Positions 1-8,796 of a stretch of 45,670 nt of DNA are shown here, one piece after another. The position numbers and the translations under genes are program-made. Numbering within the stretch: the first letter of the stretch is position 1; each line of letters opens with the position of its first letter. The stretch lies in contig JAADGV010000058.1 in NCBI GenBank assembly GCA_013152205.1, positions 1 through 45,670 on the forward strand. Reading direction: 5' to 3'. A model generated the notes under the pieces. The model had not been told where the DNA came from. It did not search any database and saw only the letters and a list, made by a program, of their open reading frames with translations. Source of the DNA: Planctomycetota bacterium. GTDB lineage: Bacteria; Planctomycetota; Planctomycetia; Pirellulales; Lacipirellulaceae.

Positions 1-9
1 GTTCATTGA

Positions 10-153
10 ACCACGACGACACGACGAGCACAACGACGCATGTGTCAGCAAGGTTGAAATGAGATTCTGAAAGTAAACCAGGATATGGCTGGGTACAATC
101 AACAAGGCCATTGGGCTTAGGCCCTTCTCGTCGTGTCCGTTGTGTCGTTGTGG
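10..153. repeat. Family B palindromic repeat, copy 1 (divergent)
   Basis: The left arm begins ACCACGACGACACGACGAG at 10. The right arm, 127-153, reads CTCGTCGTGTCCG...GTTGTGGT and is approximately its reverse complement. The arms enclose about 85 bases with no gene. The arrangement matches the four other CCAC...GTGG elements in this window, although the arm sequence is the most divergent. It lies 17 bases before a family A palindrome, so two elements sit side by side downstream of the metallophosphoesterase gene. Confidence 0.6.
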
Positions 154-169
154 TCAAATTGTAACATGC

Positions 170-228
170 TAGCCGCAGGTGGAAGCCGCGGTTTGTGCAG
201 GTTCAACCGCGGCTTCCGCCTGCGGCTA
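170..228. repeat. Family A 59-bp palindrome, copy 1
   Basis: The arms are TAGCCGCAGGTGGAAGCCGC and its near-perfect reverse complement ending GCGGCTA, around a short GTTTGTGCAGGTTCAA loop. It is one of six copies of nearly constant length (58-59 bp) in the window, all intergenic. It could form a long hairpin in RNA and might end transcripts of the minus-strand gene whose stop is at 263. Confidence 0.85.
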
Positions 229-262
229 AAATGGGACCAGCGGCTTTGCGGTTGTTGGGATT

Positions 263-1432
263 TTAGATTTCGGTAGCGCGGGTTAGTTCCAGCACGGCAA
301 TCTCTGGAGGGCAATTCCAACGCAACGGGGTTTCGCCTGAGATGCCGCGCGATACGTGCATCACCGAATTGCCTTTGCGAAAAACTCCATAAGCATAATG
401 CGTGCCGTGCATACTCGGGCAAGCAACGGCACCGAGAATTGGCAAACGTATTTGCCCGCCATGGGTATGCCCTGCCAAGGCAAGGTTCGCATGATTCTCG
501 CAAGACCAATAAAATTGATCAGGTGTGTGGATCAAGGACAGGTGAAACTGCTCGCTGGCATGGGCGTATTTTGTTCGCGTTTCATCCAGCGAATCGCTGC
601 CCCAGGGGCGTTCGTTGCCTGACAACAAAACCCGACCGCCGTTCCACTCTGCCTCATGCCATTGTCCACTAAGGCAGATTAGCCCCGCATCGGTAAGCAG
701 TTGTTGGGTACGGTTGGTGTCTACAAAAAAGTCGTGGTTCCCAAGGATGAAGTAGACGCCGTACTTTGCTCGCAACTTTCCTAGCGACTCGGTAACCCAG
801 GGCCAGCAGGCTTCGTTTTCTACGAGATCGCCCGTGATTGCGATGACGTCTGCCTCCAGGCGGTTCACCTCGTCAACCACCACCTCATACCATCGTTTGT
901 CGATTCTCCCGGTCATGTGTACATCACTAATATGCGCGATCTTGCAACCCTCGAGGTTGTCAGGCAGCAAAGGAATGGCGAGCCGTTTTTTTTCGATTGA
1001 AAGTCGAAAAATCTGATTTCCTGGAATGGCTGCCAGTAGGCGAGGATAGAGACCATACACGGCCAGCGGTTCGGAAGGTTCAATCCACTGTTTCTGACAG
1101 CGAAGCAAATTTTTTGGTGAGTCGACACTTCGCCGATCAAACCAGTCGAAGACGATTTTCCCGACACCCCAGATTACACAGAGTTGTGAATACCGCAGCA
1201 GAAAGCCCCCGGCTTTCCCGTATTGATAAACGTCAAGACCATCACGATTCCACAAGTCCCAAGCGACCAGCAGAGGAAGCGAGACAAAAGCTGCCAGGCA
1301 TAGATTCGTCAGCCAATCAATCACAAACCTTGGACCTGCCCAAGCATGAAGGCGATTGATCGGCCCAATCCAGATATAGCCGTGCCCGACGAGAGCGAGG
1401 GAGATCAGAAAGACAGCGACCACGAAAATCAT
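263..1432 (-). CDS. Membrane-anchored metallophosphoesterase (YkuE-like)
   Basis: A calcineurin-like metallophosphoesterase of 389 residues. The di-metal site is visible in order: D170/H172 in ISDVHM, GD at 201-202, GNHD at 231-234, and GHTHGGQ at 321-327. The order and the C-terminal GHTHGGQ are typical of the YkuE family, several of which act on lipid-linked or other phosphoesters at the membrane; the substrate here cannot be told. The first 100 residues are hydrophobic, with about three membrane segments (1-20, 42-60, 76-96), so the catalytic domain is membrane-tethered. The ATG at 1432 gives the full first helix. The gene stands alone, 41 bases downstream of the regulator gene on the same strand, and may be co-transcribed with it. 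Confidence 0.9.
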   Translation of the reverse strand: MIFVVAVFLISLALVGHGYIWIGPINRLHAWAGPRFVIDWLTNLCLAAFVSLPLLVAWDLWNRDGLDVYQYGKAGGFLLRYSQLCVIWGVGKIVFDWFDRRSVDSPKNLLRCQKQWIEPSEPLAVYGLYPRLLAAIPGNQIFRLSIEKKRLAIPLLPDNLEGCKIAHISDVHMTGRIDKRWYEVVVDEVNRLEADVIAITGDLVENEACWPWVTESLGKLRAKYGVYFILGNHDFFVDTNRTQQLLTDAGLICLSGQWHEAEWNGGRVLLSGNERPWGSDSLDETRTKYAHASEQFHLSLIHTPDQFYWSCENHANLALAGHTHGGQIRLPILGAVACPSMHGTHYAYGVFRKGNSVMHVSRGISGETPLRWNCPPEIAVLELTRATEI

Positions 1433-1473
1433 CCGCGAACAATCCTTGAATGGCTGAGCGTTGCGACTTTGCC

Positions 1474-3393
1474 CTACTCAGCGACGTTGGCGGAAATGGT
1501 ATCTTCGATGGCACTTACCAATTGGTCGAGGCGGAAAGGTTTGTAAAGCACATTCTTCACACCTTCTTGTCGAGCCTTCACAATCGAATGCCCAGGGTCG
1601 TAGCCAAAGCCGGTCATCAGTACCATCGGTACATGTTTCATCAATTCTGCCAATTTCAACAGCAGTTCGTAGCCATTCATGTCTGGCAAGCGGATGTCGG
1701 CAATAATGACGTCGTACGCCGAGTCGGCACCTAAATTACGAATCATGAAACGGGCTTCGTTACCATCATGGGCTGTTTCAACAATGCAGTGAAACCGTTC
1801 TAATAAGGCGTGCGCTGCGGTTCGGACAGATTCGTCGGCATCCACCACCAAAATACGCTTCCCTGCCAGCAGCGGTCGCGACTCCGCCACGACCGAGCTT
1901 GGCTGGGCTTGGGTGGGAGTCATTTTCTGGCCGACCTTCTGGATTACCCGTTTTATGTCTCGCGCGTTACGAAGAATGCTTTGCAGCCGCTCGACGACTT
2001 CTGGCTCGTGGCCGATATACCGTTCCATGACGTTGACTGCGTCATTCAAGATATCGTCCACCGGCAATGCCACGGCGCTATGAATCGCCTCGACACTTGC
2101 CGCGGCGGTACTCGCTTTCTCAGCTACCAACAATTCGAGCGTGTTCAGCGCAACGGCGACGTTACGAGCAAAAATCTCAAGAAATTGCAGATCGCTATCG
2201 GTAAAGGCGTTCGCCTCGGGGCTTTCGACGTTTAGCGTACCAATGACCTGCTCGTGAAGTATGAGTGGCACCGTCAGCGAACTTCGTGCGCCTTCAGCAC
2301 CTTGTAAATAAAGCGGATCCTCGGTGGTGTGCTCGCAGATGTAGCTTTTTCCGGTGGCTGCAACAAATCCGGTGACACCACTGCCTTCGGTTTCTGCACT
2401 CAACTCGCGTTCGATGGCGCCTGGTGCCATGCCAACGGCCATGATCGGATCGAGGAAACCGGTTTCGGGGTTGAGCATGCGAATTTCAACGACATCCAAC
2501 TTCAGAATATCTTGCGTACACTGGAGGATGTTCGACTTGAGAAGTTCAATCCGTTCTTCGACCGTCAGCGAAGCGATCTCATCGGTCGTCAGGTCAGCCA
2601 AATCGCCCCCTGCTTGATGGATCGCTTCGAGTTTCTGCTGCTGGAGAACTTCCTCGCTGATGTCGTGAACCGTGACGACCAAGTTTTGTGGAATCTTGTC
2701 GCCAGATTCAATGATAGGAGCCGCGTGAATTCGATAGTACCGGTTGTCAGCACAACGGAGCATCGAGGTACTCGCTGCACCAGTCGCCAGCGCCGTGTGG
2801 AAAGGGCAAAAATCGGGCCCTAAAATCTCGGGGCTACCTAGCATTTGGTAGAAATTCTCGCCCACCACATCGTCGCGACCGCACCATTCCGAAAGTCGCC
2901 CGTTGCCCCAGAGAATAAGGTTGTCTTGATCCAACAACACAACCCCGTCGGGCACACCTTGCAAAATCCGGTCGTTGCGAATCAATTTCACAACGTCGGT
3001 TGCGCGAGAAAAGTGGTCGGCGTCGCAATAGATCGCAGAAAATTTACCCTGCGTTAGCAGGCTCAGGGCTTTTACCGGAGACGAGACCTCGACCACCTCG
3101 ACATCATCGCCCAATCGGCTGCGGATATCCTCCACCGTGTCATGCGTGCCACCTAGGTAGAGAACCTTGGACAACGCTGACGTTTGATCGCGATTTGCGT
3201 GAGTATTACCGGGGGACGCAATGGGTCGTGACACCGCGTTATTCCAAGTGTCGTTCGTGGGGGCAGCGGACCTCGCGACAGTTGCGAGAAAACCAGCTAC
3301 CGGATACCTGCCTACAACAGTATACGTGCCTTGCGGCGGGCTAACAAGATTCGCAGCGCCGCCTCTACTGGCATCGGCTCTTGATGCTGGCAT
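1474..3393 (-). CDS. PAS-GAF-receiver signalling protein with no kinase ATPase domain
   Basis: The protein has 639 residues from the ATG at 3393; an upstream ATG at 3468 would add 25 unconvincing residues. Order of parts: a degenerate receiver-like segment (about 75-150), a PAS domain (about 150-250, ending TVHDIS before a coiled linker), a GAF domain (about 275-420), a helical segment 430-490, and a complete C-terminal receiver (511-636). The receiver has acidic residues at 518/520, phospho-acceptor D566 in IIADIRLPDMNG, T594 and K618. Segment 435-460 (AIHSAVALPVDDILNDA) resembles a histidine-kinase dimerisation helix with H438 and P444, but no HATPase domain follows. It therefore probably relays or receives phosphate from a partner kinase. 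Partner and output are unknown. Confidence 0.85.
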   Translation of the reverse strand: MPASRADASRGGAANLVSPPQGTYTVVGRYPVAGFLATVARSAAPTNDTWNNAVSRPIASPGNTHANRDQTSALSKVLYLGGTHDTVEDIRSRLGDDVEVVEVSSPVKALSLLTQGKFSAIYCDADHFSRATDVVKLIRNDRILQGVPDGVVLLDQDNLILWGNGRLSEWCGRDDVVGENFYQMLGSPEILGPDFCPFHTALATGAASTSMLRCADNRYYRIHAAPIIESGDKIPQNLVVTVHDISEEVLQQQKLEAIHQAGGDLADLTTDEIASLTVEERIELLKSNILQCTQDILKLDVVEIRMLNPETGFLDPIMAVGMAPGAIERELSAETEGSGVTGFVAATGKSYICEHTTEDPLYLQGAEGARSSLTVPLILHEQVIGTLNVESPEANAFTDSDLQFLEIFARNVAVALNTLELLVAEKASTAAASVEAIHSAVALPVDDILNDAVNVMERYIGHEPEVVERLQSILRNARDIKRVIQKVGQKMTPTQAQPSSVVAESRPLLAGKRILVVDADESVRTAAHALLERFHCIVETAHDGNEARFMIRNLGADSAYDVIIADIRLPDMNGYELLLKLAELMKHVPMVLMTGFGYDPGHSIVKARQEGVKNVLYKPFRLDQLVSAIEDTISANVAE

Positions 3394-3490
3394 GGGTGAG
3401 TCGCCTAGAAAGAAAACACAGAGATTTAGGCACTTTCCAGCGAATCGCCCGCACTTTCTGCATAACATACGGCCAAGTTTTTCCCGTAGG

Positions 3491-3506
3491 AGGTCTCAAA
3501 AGACCT
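3491..3506. promoter_or_regulatory. Small hairpin in the divergent intergenic region
   Basis: AGGTCT-CAAA-AGACCT is a perfect 6-bp stem with a 4-base loop, followed on the plus strand by ATAAAAAT. It lies between the divergently transcribed regulator gene and typA. It could be a weak terminator or an operator; the sequence alone does not decide. Confidence 0.3.
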
Positions 3507-3742
3507 ATAAAAATCCCGAAGTCATGCACGATGGCCAAAAAATTTTCTGGCTAACAGCAAAACGTTTCATGTATTTAAGCAAAATGAGCTGACGTAGTAG
3601 CCGTATCTGGCGTACAATGACCTGCTTCCGGCTTGCCTGCCCTCGCTCTTCTGCAAGGGCCGACCCCCCAGAGACCCTCCAGCTTGGCTCTACGCCTCTG
3701 GGGCCTGTTGCCCGCCTAATTGTTTCCCCTTTCGAGTATTCG

Positions 3743-5626
3743 ATGCCCGCCCTCCGTACCGCGATATCAGTTTTAAACCTACGAAATGTTGCCATCATCG
3801 CCCATGTCGACCATGGCAAGACGACGCTGGTCGATCAAATGCTCTACCAGTCGGGCCAATACCGAGAGGAAGATCTCACCAAACTGGCAGGGGGGCAACA
3901 TGGCCTGATTCTCGATTCCAACGATTTGGAACGTGAACGGGGCATCACCATCTTCAGCAAAAATTGCTCGGTTCGGTATGCTAGCGACGAAGGTGCAGAA
4001 TACCGCATCAATCTGATCGATACGCCCGGTCACGCCGATTTCGGTGGCGAGGTCGAGCGAGTCTTGGGGATGGCCAGCGGAACACTGCTGATGGTCGACG
4101 CCTACGAAGGGCCCATGCCACAGACACGCTTTGTGTTGCAAAAGTCGCTCCAGCATGGCTTGCGTCCAATCGTGGTTGTGAACAAAGTCGATCGACCGGA
4201 TGCTCGCCCCCACGAAGTCGTCGACGAAGTTTTCGATCTTTTGGTTGAACTCGATGCGCCAGACGAGGTGCTGGAGTTCCCCACCTTGTTTGCTTCGGCC
4301 AAAGAAGGTTGGGCGACGCTCGACTTAGACAAGCCGAGCGATACGCTCCGACCGTTGTTCGATACGATTTTAGATTATGTGCCTGCTCCGGATGGGGGCC
4401 TCAGCGAATCGCCATTGCAACTCCAGGTCACCACGCTCGACTACTCGGATTATGTAGGCCGTATTGCTATCGGCCGAATTCGAGAAGGAACCATCCGACG
4501 ACGGCAAACGGTTACGGTCGTCGATCGGCAAGGAAAAGCCTCGAACCGACAGGTTGCCCAACTTCTTGCTTTCGAGGGAATCGATCGAGTCGAAGTCGAC
4601 GAAGTGGAAGCTGGTGATCTATGTGCCATTGTCGGAATCGAGCCCATTGAAATCGGCGACACCGTGACCGACCCATCAGCACCGATAGCGCTGCCAGCGG
4701 TGACCATCGATGAACCAACGCTGCACATGACATTTCGTGTGAATGATGGCCCCTTCTCTGGCCGCGACGGAAATCTTCTCACAAGCCGCCAGATTTCTGA
4801 GCGATTGCAGCGAGAAATCCGTTCGAATGTTGCGTTGCAGGTAAGGCCCGGGCAGACTCAAGAGCAGTTTCGCGTTTCGGGCCGCGGGTTAATGCATCTG
4901 GGGATTCTCATCGAGAACATGCGCCGCGAAGGATTCGAACTTTGCGTAGGCAAACCCCAGGTGATCTGCCGCGAAATTGATGGCAAAAACTGTGAGCCTA
5001 TCGAGCAACTTGTAGTCGATTGTCCTGAGTCGTGCCAGAGTGCAGTCATGGCGCTCATCGGCGATCGTCGTGCCACGGTAACTAAAATTAGCCAACGCAC
5101 CTCGACCGGCGGATTTGTTCACATGGAGTTTACGATTCCTGCTCGTTCGTTGATGGGCCTACGCAGCCGCATGCTCAACGCCACCAAGGGTGAGGCAATC
5201 ATGCACCATACACTCCTTGGCTACGAACCGGTACGAGGCGAAGCCCCTCGTCGATCGGCCGGGGTGCTTATTGCCAACGAGCCCGGGTCGATTACTGCCT
5301 ATTCTTTAGATGCGCTTTACGACCGCGGAGAATTCTTCGTTCGCCCTGGCGACCATGTTTACGAAGGGCAAATTGTTGGCGAACACTGCCGAGTCGGCGA
5401 TTTGGTGGTAAACGTCGTCAAGGGAAAAAAGCTAACCAACATGCGAGCTTCTGGCAAAGACGACAACAGCCAAGTTCGCCCCGTGCGTGATATGTCGCTT
5501 GAAGCTTGCTTAGAATATATCGAAGACGACGAGCTGGTAGAAATAACCCCCAGCGGGGTTAGGCTCCGAAAAATCATGCTAAGCGAAGCGAACCGACGTC
5601 GCGCAGCACGTCAGGCAAAAAGTTAA
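3743..5626 (+). CDS. typA: Ribosome-associated translational GTPase TypA/BipA
   Basis: A 627-residue elongation-factor-like GTPase that binds ribosomes and is needed for stress and cold growth and for late ribosome assembly in other bacteria. The P-loop AHVDHGKTT is at residues 20-28, followed by RGITI (switch I), [12 protein letters not shown] (switch II) and NKVD. EF-G-like domains 2, 3 and 5 follow, then the TypA-specific C-terminal domain with [11 protein letters not shown]. An in-frame ATG at 3617 would add 42 residues with no family counterpart; the ATG at 3743 puts the P-loop where TypA proteins have it. The gene is divergent from the regulator gene upstream and stands alone. Confidence 0.95.
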   Translation: MPALRTAISVLNLRNVAIIAHVDHGKTTLVDQMLYQSGQYREEDLTKLAGGQHGLILDSNDLERERGITIFSKNCSVRYASDEGAEYRINLIDTPGHADFGGEVERVLGMASGTLLMVDAYEGPMPQTRFVLQKSLQHGLRPIVVVNKVDRPDARPHEVVDEVFDLLVELDAPDEVLEFPTLFASAKEGWATLDLDKPSDTLRPLFDTILDYVPAPDGGLSESPLQLQVTTLDYSDYVGRIAIGRIREGTIRRRQTVTVVDRQGKASNRQVAQLLAFEGIDRVEVDEVEAGDLCAIVGIEPIEIGDTVTDPSAPIALPAVTIDEPTLHMTFRVNDGPFSGRDGNLLTSRQISERLQREIRSNVALQVRPGQTQEQFRVSGRGLMHLGILIENMRREGFELCVGKPQVICREIDGKNCEPIEQLVVDCPESCQSAVMALIGDRRATVTKISQRTSTGGFVHMEFTIPARSLMGLRSRMLNATKGEAIMHHTLLGYEPVRGEAPRRSAGVLIANEPGSITAYSLDALYDRGEFFVRPGDHVYEGQIVGEHCRVGDLVVNVVKGKKLTNMRASGKDDNSQVRPVRDMSLEACLEYIEDDELVEITPSGVRLRKIMLSEANRRRAARQAKS

Positions 5627-5932
5627 AGCAAAGTGCCAATTGCTTGCCCTGTTTTCTTTGTGCAAAACAAGAGCGGCCCAAATATCCTCTGTTAGCGGTG
5701 GCGGCCACGCTCCGCTGCTCTACCCCCACTCGCAAGCAAAACCCGCTGCTTAGCCCACGTTTGCTGCAACCGTTGCACTCGTTACAAGTCGAACTCGACC
5801 GATTCCCAAATAGAGGTTGCTCATGCCATTTCAGGCGATGTCGCAAGCTATGTTTGAAGTGGTGAAGGACGGCTTCCTTCCCACGGTTCTAATCGAGTCA
5901 ACTTGTACCTAGTATTTGGTGAGAGTGAAGCA
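5627..5932. other. Intergenic region after typA
   Basis: About 300 bases without a convincing gene. Short open frames exist on both strands but have no ribosome-binding site or recognisable product. No clear terminator or repeat was found. A GGTGAGAGTG stretch just before 5933 may position ribosomes for the next gene. Confidence 0.4.
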
Positions 5933-6736
5933 ATGCTATTCAGCAAACATAGAATTGGACGCCGCACTCAAGGTGGTTTTTCGTTTATCGAGTTCATCAG
6001 TTGCCTCGCTGCCATCGGTGGCGGGCTTGTCCTTGGGTTAGTCTGCCTTGGCTTCGATCTCAAAGAGGTGGCAGCAGATGCCTTGGACTATGTCGACACG
6101 ATCGCTTTCGAAGAGACAACCACTCAAGAAGATGGCGCAACGAACGATGTTCTCGTGGCGACTTCAGAGCCATCTGAGCCGACGGCTAGCAAGGCTCCCG
6201 AGAATGAAACAACGATTGAGCCAAATACTCAGCCCATCAGCACCCAATCCATAGAACAAGCAAGTCAACAAGACGAACTTGCGGTCGTAGAATCTGACAC
6301 AGCAACTCAGGTTTATTGGAAAGCGCTAGCCAGTTGCATGCAAAAAGAAATCAAACAACGAAAGTCGATTGTCAGCAGCTCGGGCGACTGGTTGCTGTAC
6401 GATTATCTGACTCATCGGAAAACATGCCACCAAGAGGTCGTCTCTACGCTTGAAAATCTGGACGACACCGAGGTCGATTCAAAACTTCGTAAGCATGCCC
6501 GGCAAGTCCTTTCGTGGCACCGGGCGGGCGCGAAGCTTTATGGCCGCGCCGTGGAGTTGCTGACGGACAGCCCGACAGCCGATTTGGACTTTCCTTCCGC
6601 CCAAAGTTGGCAAAGCGCCGCCACTCAACATCGGATGGAAGAAAAGCTAGTTCGAGGAAAACATGCCGGTATGGCAGGATATCTCAACCATACCTACAAC
6701 TCGCAGGCACCGTTCTACCCCGCGGTTTCGCCCTAG
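5933..6736 (+). CDS. Unrecognised single-pass membrane protein with a prepilin-like N-terminus
   Basis: The protein has 267 residues from the ATG at 5933; an upstream TTG-type start at 5903 would add ten residues. The N-terminus is basic (KHRIGRRTQGG), then FSFIEFISCLAAIGGG and more hydrophobic residues. This pattern resembles a type IV prepilin cleavage site (G|F with Glu at position 5). A Thr/Glu/Ser-rich linker follows (about 55-120), then a hydrophilic, probably helical C-terminal half. No domain is recognised and no other pilus gene is nearby, so the resemblance may be coincidental; it could simply be a planctomycete-specific anchored protein. Confidence 0.7.
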   Translation: MLFSKHRIGRRTQGGFSFIEFISCLAAIGGGLVLGLVCLGFDLKEVAADALDYVDTIAFEETTTQEDGATNDVLVATSEPSEPTASKAPENETTIEPNTQPISTQSIEQASQQDELAVVESDTATQVYWKALASCMQKEIKQRKSIVSSSGDWLLYDYLTHRKTCHQEVVSTLENLDDTEVDSKLRKHARQVLSWHRAGAKLYGRAVELLTDSPTADLDFPSAQSWQSAATQHRMEEKLVRGKHAGMAGYLNHTYNSQAPFYPAVSP

Positions 6737-6760
6737 CCACGTCCGAACGGGAATCCGTCG

Positions 6761-6819
6761 TAGCCGCAGACCGAGGCCGCGGTTTTTTCGGGCTCAACTG
6801 CGGCTTCCGCTCGCAGCTA
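6761..6819. repeat. Family A palindrome, copy 2
   Basis: It runs from TAGCCGCAGACCGAGGCCGC to GCTTCCGCTCGCAGCTA with a GGTTTTTTCGGGCTCAA loop. Arms are less perfect than in other copies, but length (59 bp) and loop orientation are conserved. It lies in the gap between the two unrecognised plus-strand genes, 24 bases after the first stop codon. Confidence 0.8.
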
Positions 6820-6943
6820 GTATGGCGGCTAGCGTTGCTAGCGGCCTTAAACTCACGCTGCTTTTCCTAATCCGCCAGTTGCAGTGTGACGATAAATTAG
6901 TGCGTGCAACCCCTGTTTGCGCCTCTGCAAGGATGCCTTTTCG

Positions 6944-7597
6944 ATGTCGATGGAACCAATACTATTCGGAGTTGCTGCGCCAGCGATTGCCACCGGCGCA
7001 AGCACGGTTAGTCGTGCCGCGGGTACGGTTGCGCAGTCATTCAGCCGCACGCTACAGTCGGCTAGCCAGCTTCTGACGACGGAACCCAGCGCAGAGACAC
7101 CATCGCCCCAGCAAGCCTCGGGCAGTGAGGGGCCTCGCTTTGCTCTGCTCAGCAAGCTCCTCGCGGGAAAATCACCAAGCGGCACACCTTCGAATCTTAC
7201 TATCGAAGATGTCCAGTCACACGCGAACAATTTGCAAGCAGACCTCCAACAACGTATCCAAGACGCGCTGGCCGGCGCTGGGGTCGAGCTAGAACAGCCG
7301 CTTCGACTGAAGATTTCTGGCGCCGATGGATCACTCGAAGTCGACGGAGCCCATCCGCAACGGGCCATCATCGAAGCAGCACTCAATAGCGATCCTTCGC
7401 TTGCAACAGACTTTCAGCAACTTTCTTCGGAACGCAAAATTCTAGATCTTTACGCCCGTAGCAAAACGTTTGCAAAAGACTTTGCCGCTCAACCCTGGCA
7501 AGCGATGGCGTCTCAGACAGGCCGTAGCAACGAGCGCTACAACGCGACACTAGAAGTCTCTAAAAACAACGGCCAGTTACAGCTACAATTCGATTGA
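6944..7597 (+). CDS. Hypothetical protein, probably cytoplasmic
   Basis: The protein has 217 residues from the ATG at 6944, which has AAGGA ten bases upstream; a TTG at 6917 in frame is less likely. The N-terminus (MSMEPILFGVAAPAIATG) is Ala-rich but not a convincing signal peptide. A low-complexity Ser/Thr/Pro segment (about 45-80) separates it from a conserved-looking part around 95-165 with DLQQRIQDALAGAGVE and LRLKISGADGSLEVDGAHP. I do not recognise the family. It converges on the outer-membrane protein gene, with 24 bases between the stop codons. Confidence 0.65.
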   Translation: MSMEPILFGVAAPAIATGASTVSRAAGTVAQSFSRTLQSASQLLTTEPSAETPSPQQASGSEGPRFALLSKLLAGKSPSGTPSNLTIEDVQSHANNLQADLQQRIQDALAGAGVELEQPLRLKISGADGSLEVDGAHPQRAIIEAALNSDPSLATDFQQLSSERKILDLYARSKTFAKDFAAQPWQAMASQTGRSNERYNATLEVSKNNGQLQLQFD

Positions 7598-7621
7598 GCT
7601 AACTGGCAGCCACTCGACCGC

Positions 7622-8548
7622 CTACCAAATCCGTCGACTCGATCGCCAGGGCCAGTAGGAAGAGGGCCGGGCACCAAATCGCACTTCCATGCCCGTGGTG
7701 ATTGATACGTTATTCATCGTAGAGGTTCGACCATCGCCCAAAGCTAGGTTGTTAATGATATCGATTCGCCACGTCATCCAAGACGATTGACGGAATTGTA
7801 CGCCGCCGCCAAATGGAATGGTTGCTAGACTTGTGCTATAGAGTGTGTTGGTTTCGTCATAGAAATCGAGCTGCGTTGTGCCCAGGCCAACTAAAAAGTA
7901 AGGGCGTACTTTCGAATCACCCCAGGGGTAGTAGATGAGATCAATGTCGCTAACGACATAGCTCATACTATTAAGACTGGTTTCTTCTGGTGCGGTAAAG
8001 TCTGCTTTGGGATCAGCCCAGCCCAACCGCCATTCCAGGCCCCAGTAGTAATCGAAATCCCAACCGAGGCGAAACCCACCCAGCAAGACGTTGCCTTGGC
8101 TTACTCGATTGGTGATTAGGTCGTCGCCAAGCAAGGGACCAACGAAAAAATCGAAATGGTAGGGCCGATTCAAAACACTGGTGCCCTCCAGCGGCAAACC
8201 TTTCCCGGTGTTGCGCCCGTGGGTCGACGAATGACGAAATCCATAGTGACGTACCCAATCGATGGGCTTCAACTCGGGCGGATCCCATTGCATTCGCGAG
8301 TCGTCATCAACCAACGTTTCCCACTCGTCAAACGAAGCCGCCTCAGGATCGGTGAAGTCGCTGTCCGCTATGGAGGGGAATTGTGCCGCCGGGAGTGTCT
8401 CGTCGCTGCCTGAAGCAGTTGGCTCTGCGGCGTTTAGCAAACTCGCCACCGAACTGAGCATCGCGAAAGCCAACAACGCAACCACCACTCGTCGCTTCAG
8501 TAGGCGACGGCAGAACGGGTCGATCGTTAGCAACTGGTTCGCCACCAT
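7622..8548 (-). CDS. Outer-membrane beta-barrel protein
   Basis: A secreted protein with a signal peptide: RRLLKRR, then a hydrophobic core VVVALLAFAMLSSVASLLNA and cleavage near NAAEP. After an acidic linker, the C-terminal 200 residues alternate polar and aromatic residues in strand-like runs (YHFDFFVGPLLG, GLEWRLGWADP, VRPYFLVGLGTTQLDFYD). This is as in eight-stranded OmpA-like or LptX/PagL-like barrels. The ATG at 8548 gives the best signal peptide; in-frame starts at 8593 (ATG) and 8605 (GTG) would lengthen the N-region. No catalytic His-Ser pair could be assigned, so a deacylase role is not claimed. Confidence 0.7.
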   Translation of the reverse strand: MVANQLLTIDPFCRRLLKRRVVVALLAFAMLSSVASLLNAAEPTASGSDETLPAAQFPSIADSDFTDPEAASFDEWETLVDDDSRMQWDPPELKPIDWVRHYGFRHSSTHGRNTGKGLPLEGTSVLNRPYHFDFFVGPLLGDDLITNRVSQGNVLLGGFRLGWDFDYYWGLEWRLGWADPKADFTAPEETSLNSMSYVVSDIDLIYYPWGDSKVRPYFLVGLGTTQLDFYDETNTLYSTSLATIPFGGGVQFRQSSWMTWRIDIINNLALGDGRTSTMNNVSITTGMEVRFGARPSSYWPWRSSRRIW

Positions 8549-8701
8549 GCGAATCCAACGAGAGAAAAGTAGTAGACAAGAAAGAGAGACCATTCGTTTG
8601 CTCACAGCAACAGCGCACGAAATGGGCGGGAATTATGCCGATCGCAGCCAAATGTGTCAACGGAAGACCAAAACACGCCAGAGCATGCAGAGCAGTCATG
8701 C

Positions 8702-8759
8702 TAGCTGTGGGCGGAACACGCGGGCGAGCCTGTAAAACCGCGGCTTCCGCCTGCGGCTA
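8702..8759. repeat. Family A palindrome, copy 3 (left arm decayed)
   Basis: The right arm CCGCGGCTTCCGCCTGCGGCTA is intact. The left arm TAGCTGTGGGCGGAACACGC carries several changes. Loop GAGCCTGTAAAA has the opposite orientation to most copies. It is preceded by GTCATGC, as copy 6 is. It lies between the start of the beta-barrel gene and the stop of the DUF1573 gene. Confidence 0.8.
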
Positions 8760-8796
8760 GAATGGAGACGAGTCTTGTGAGGAACAGCACTTTGCG

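Noticed and set aside
7622..8548. Lipid A deacylase PagL
   Set aside because: A barrel of similar size, but I could not place the catalytic His and Ser, so only a barrel is claimed.
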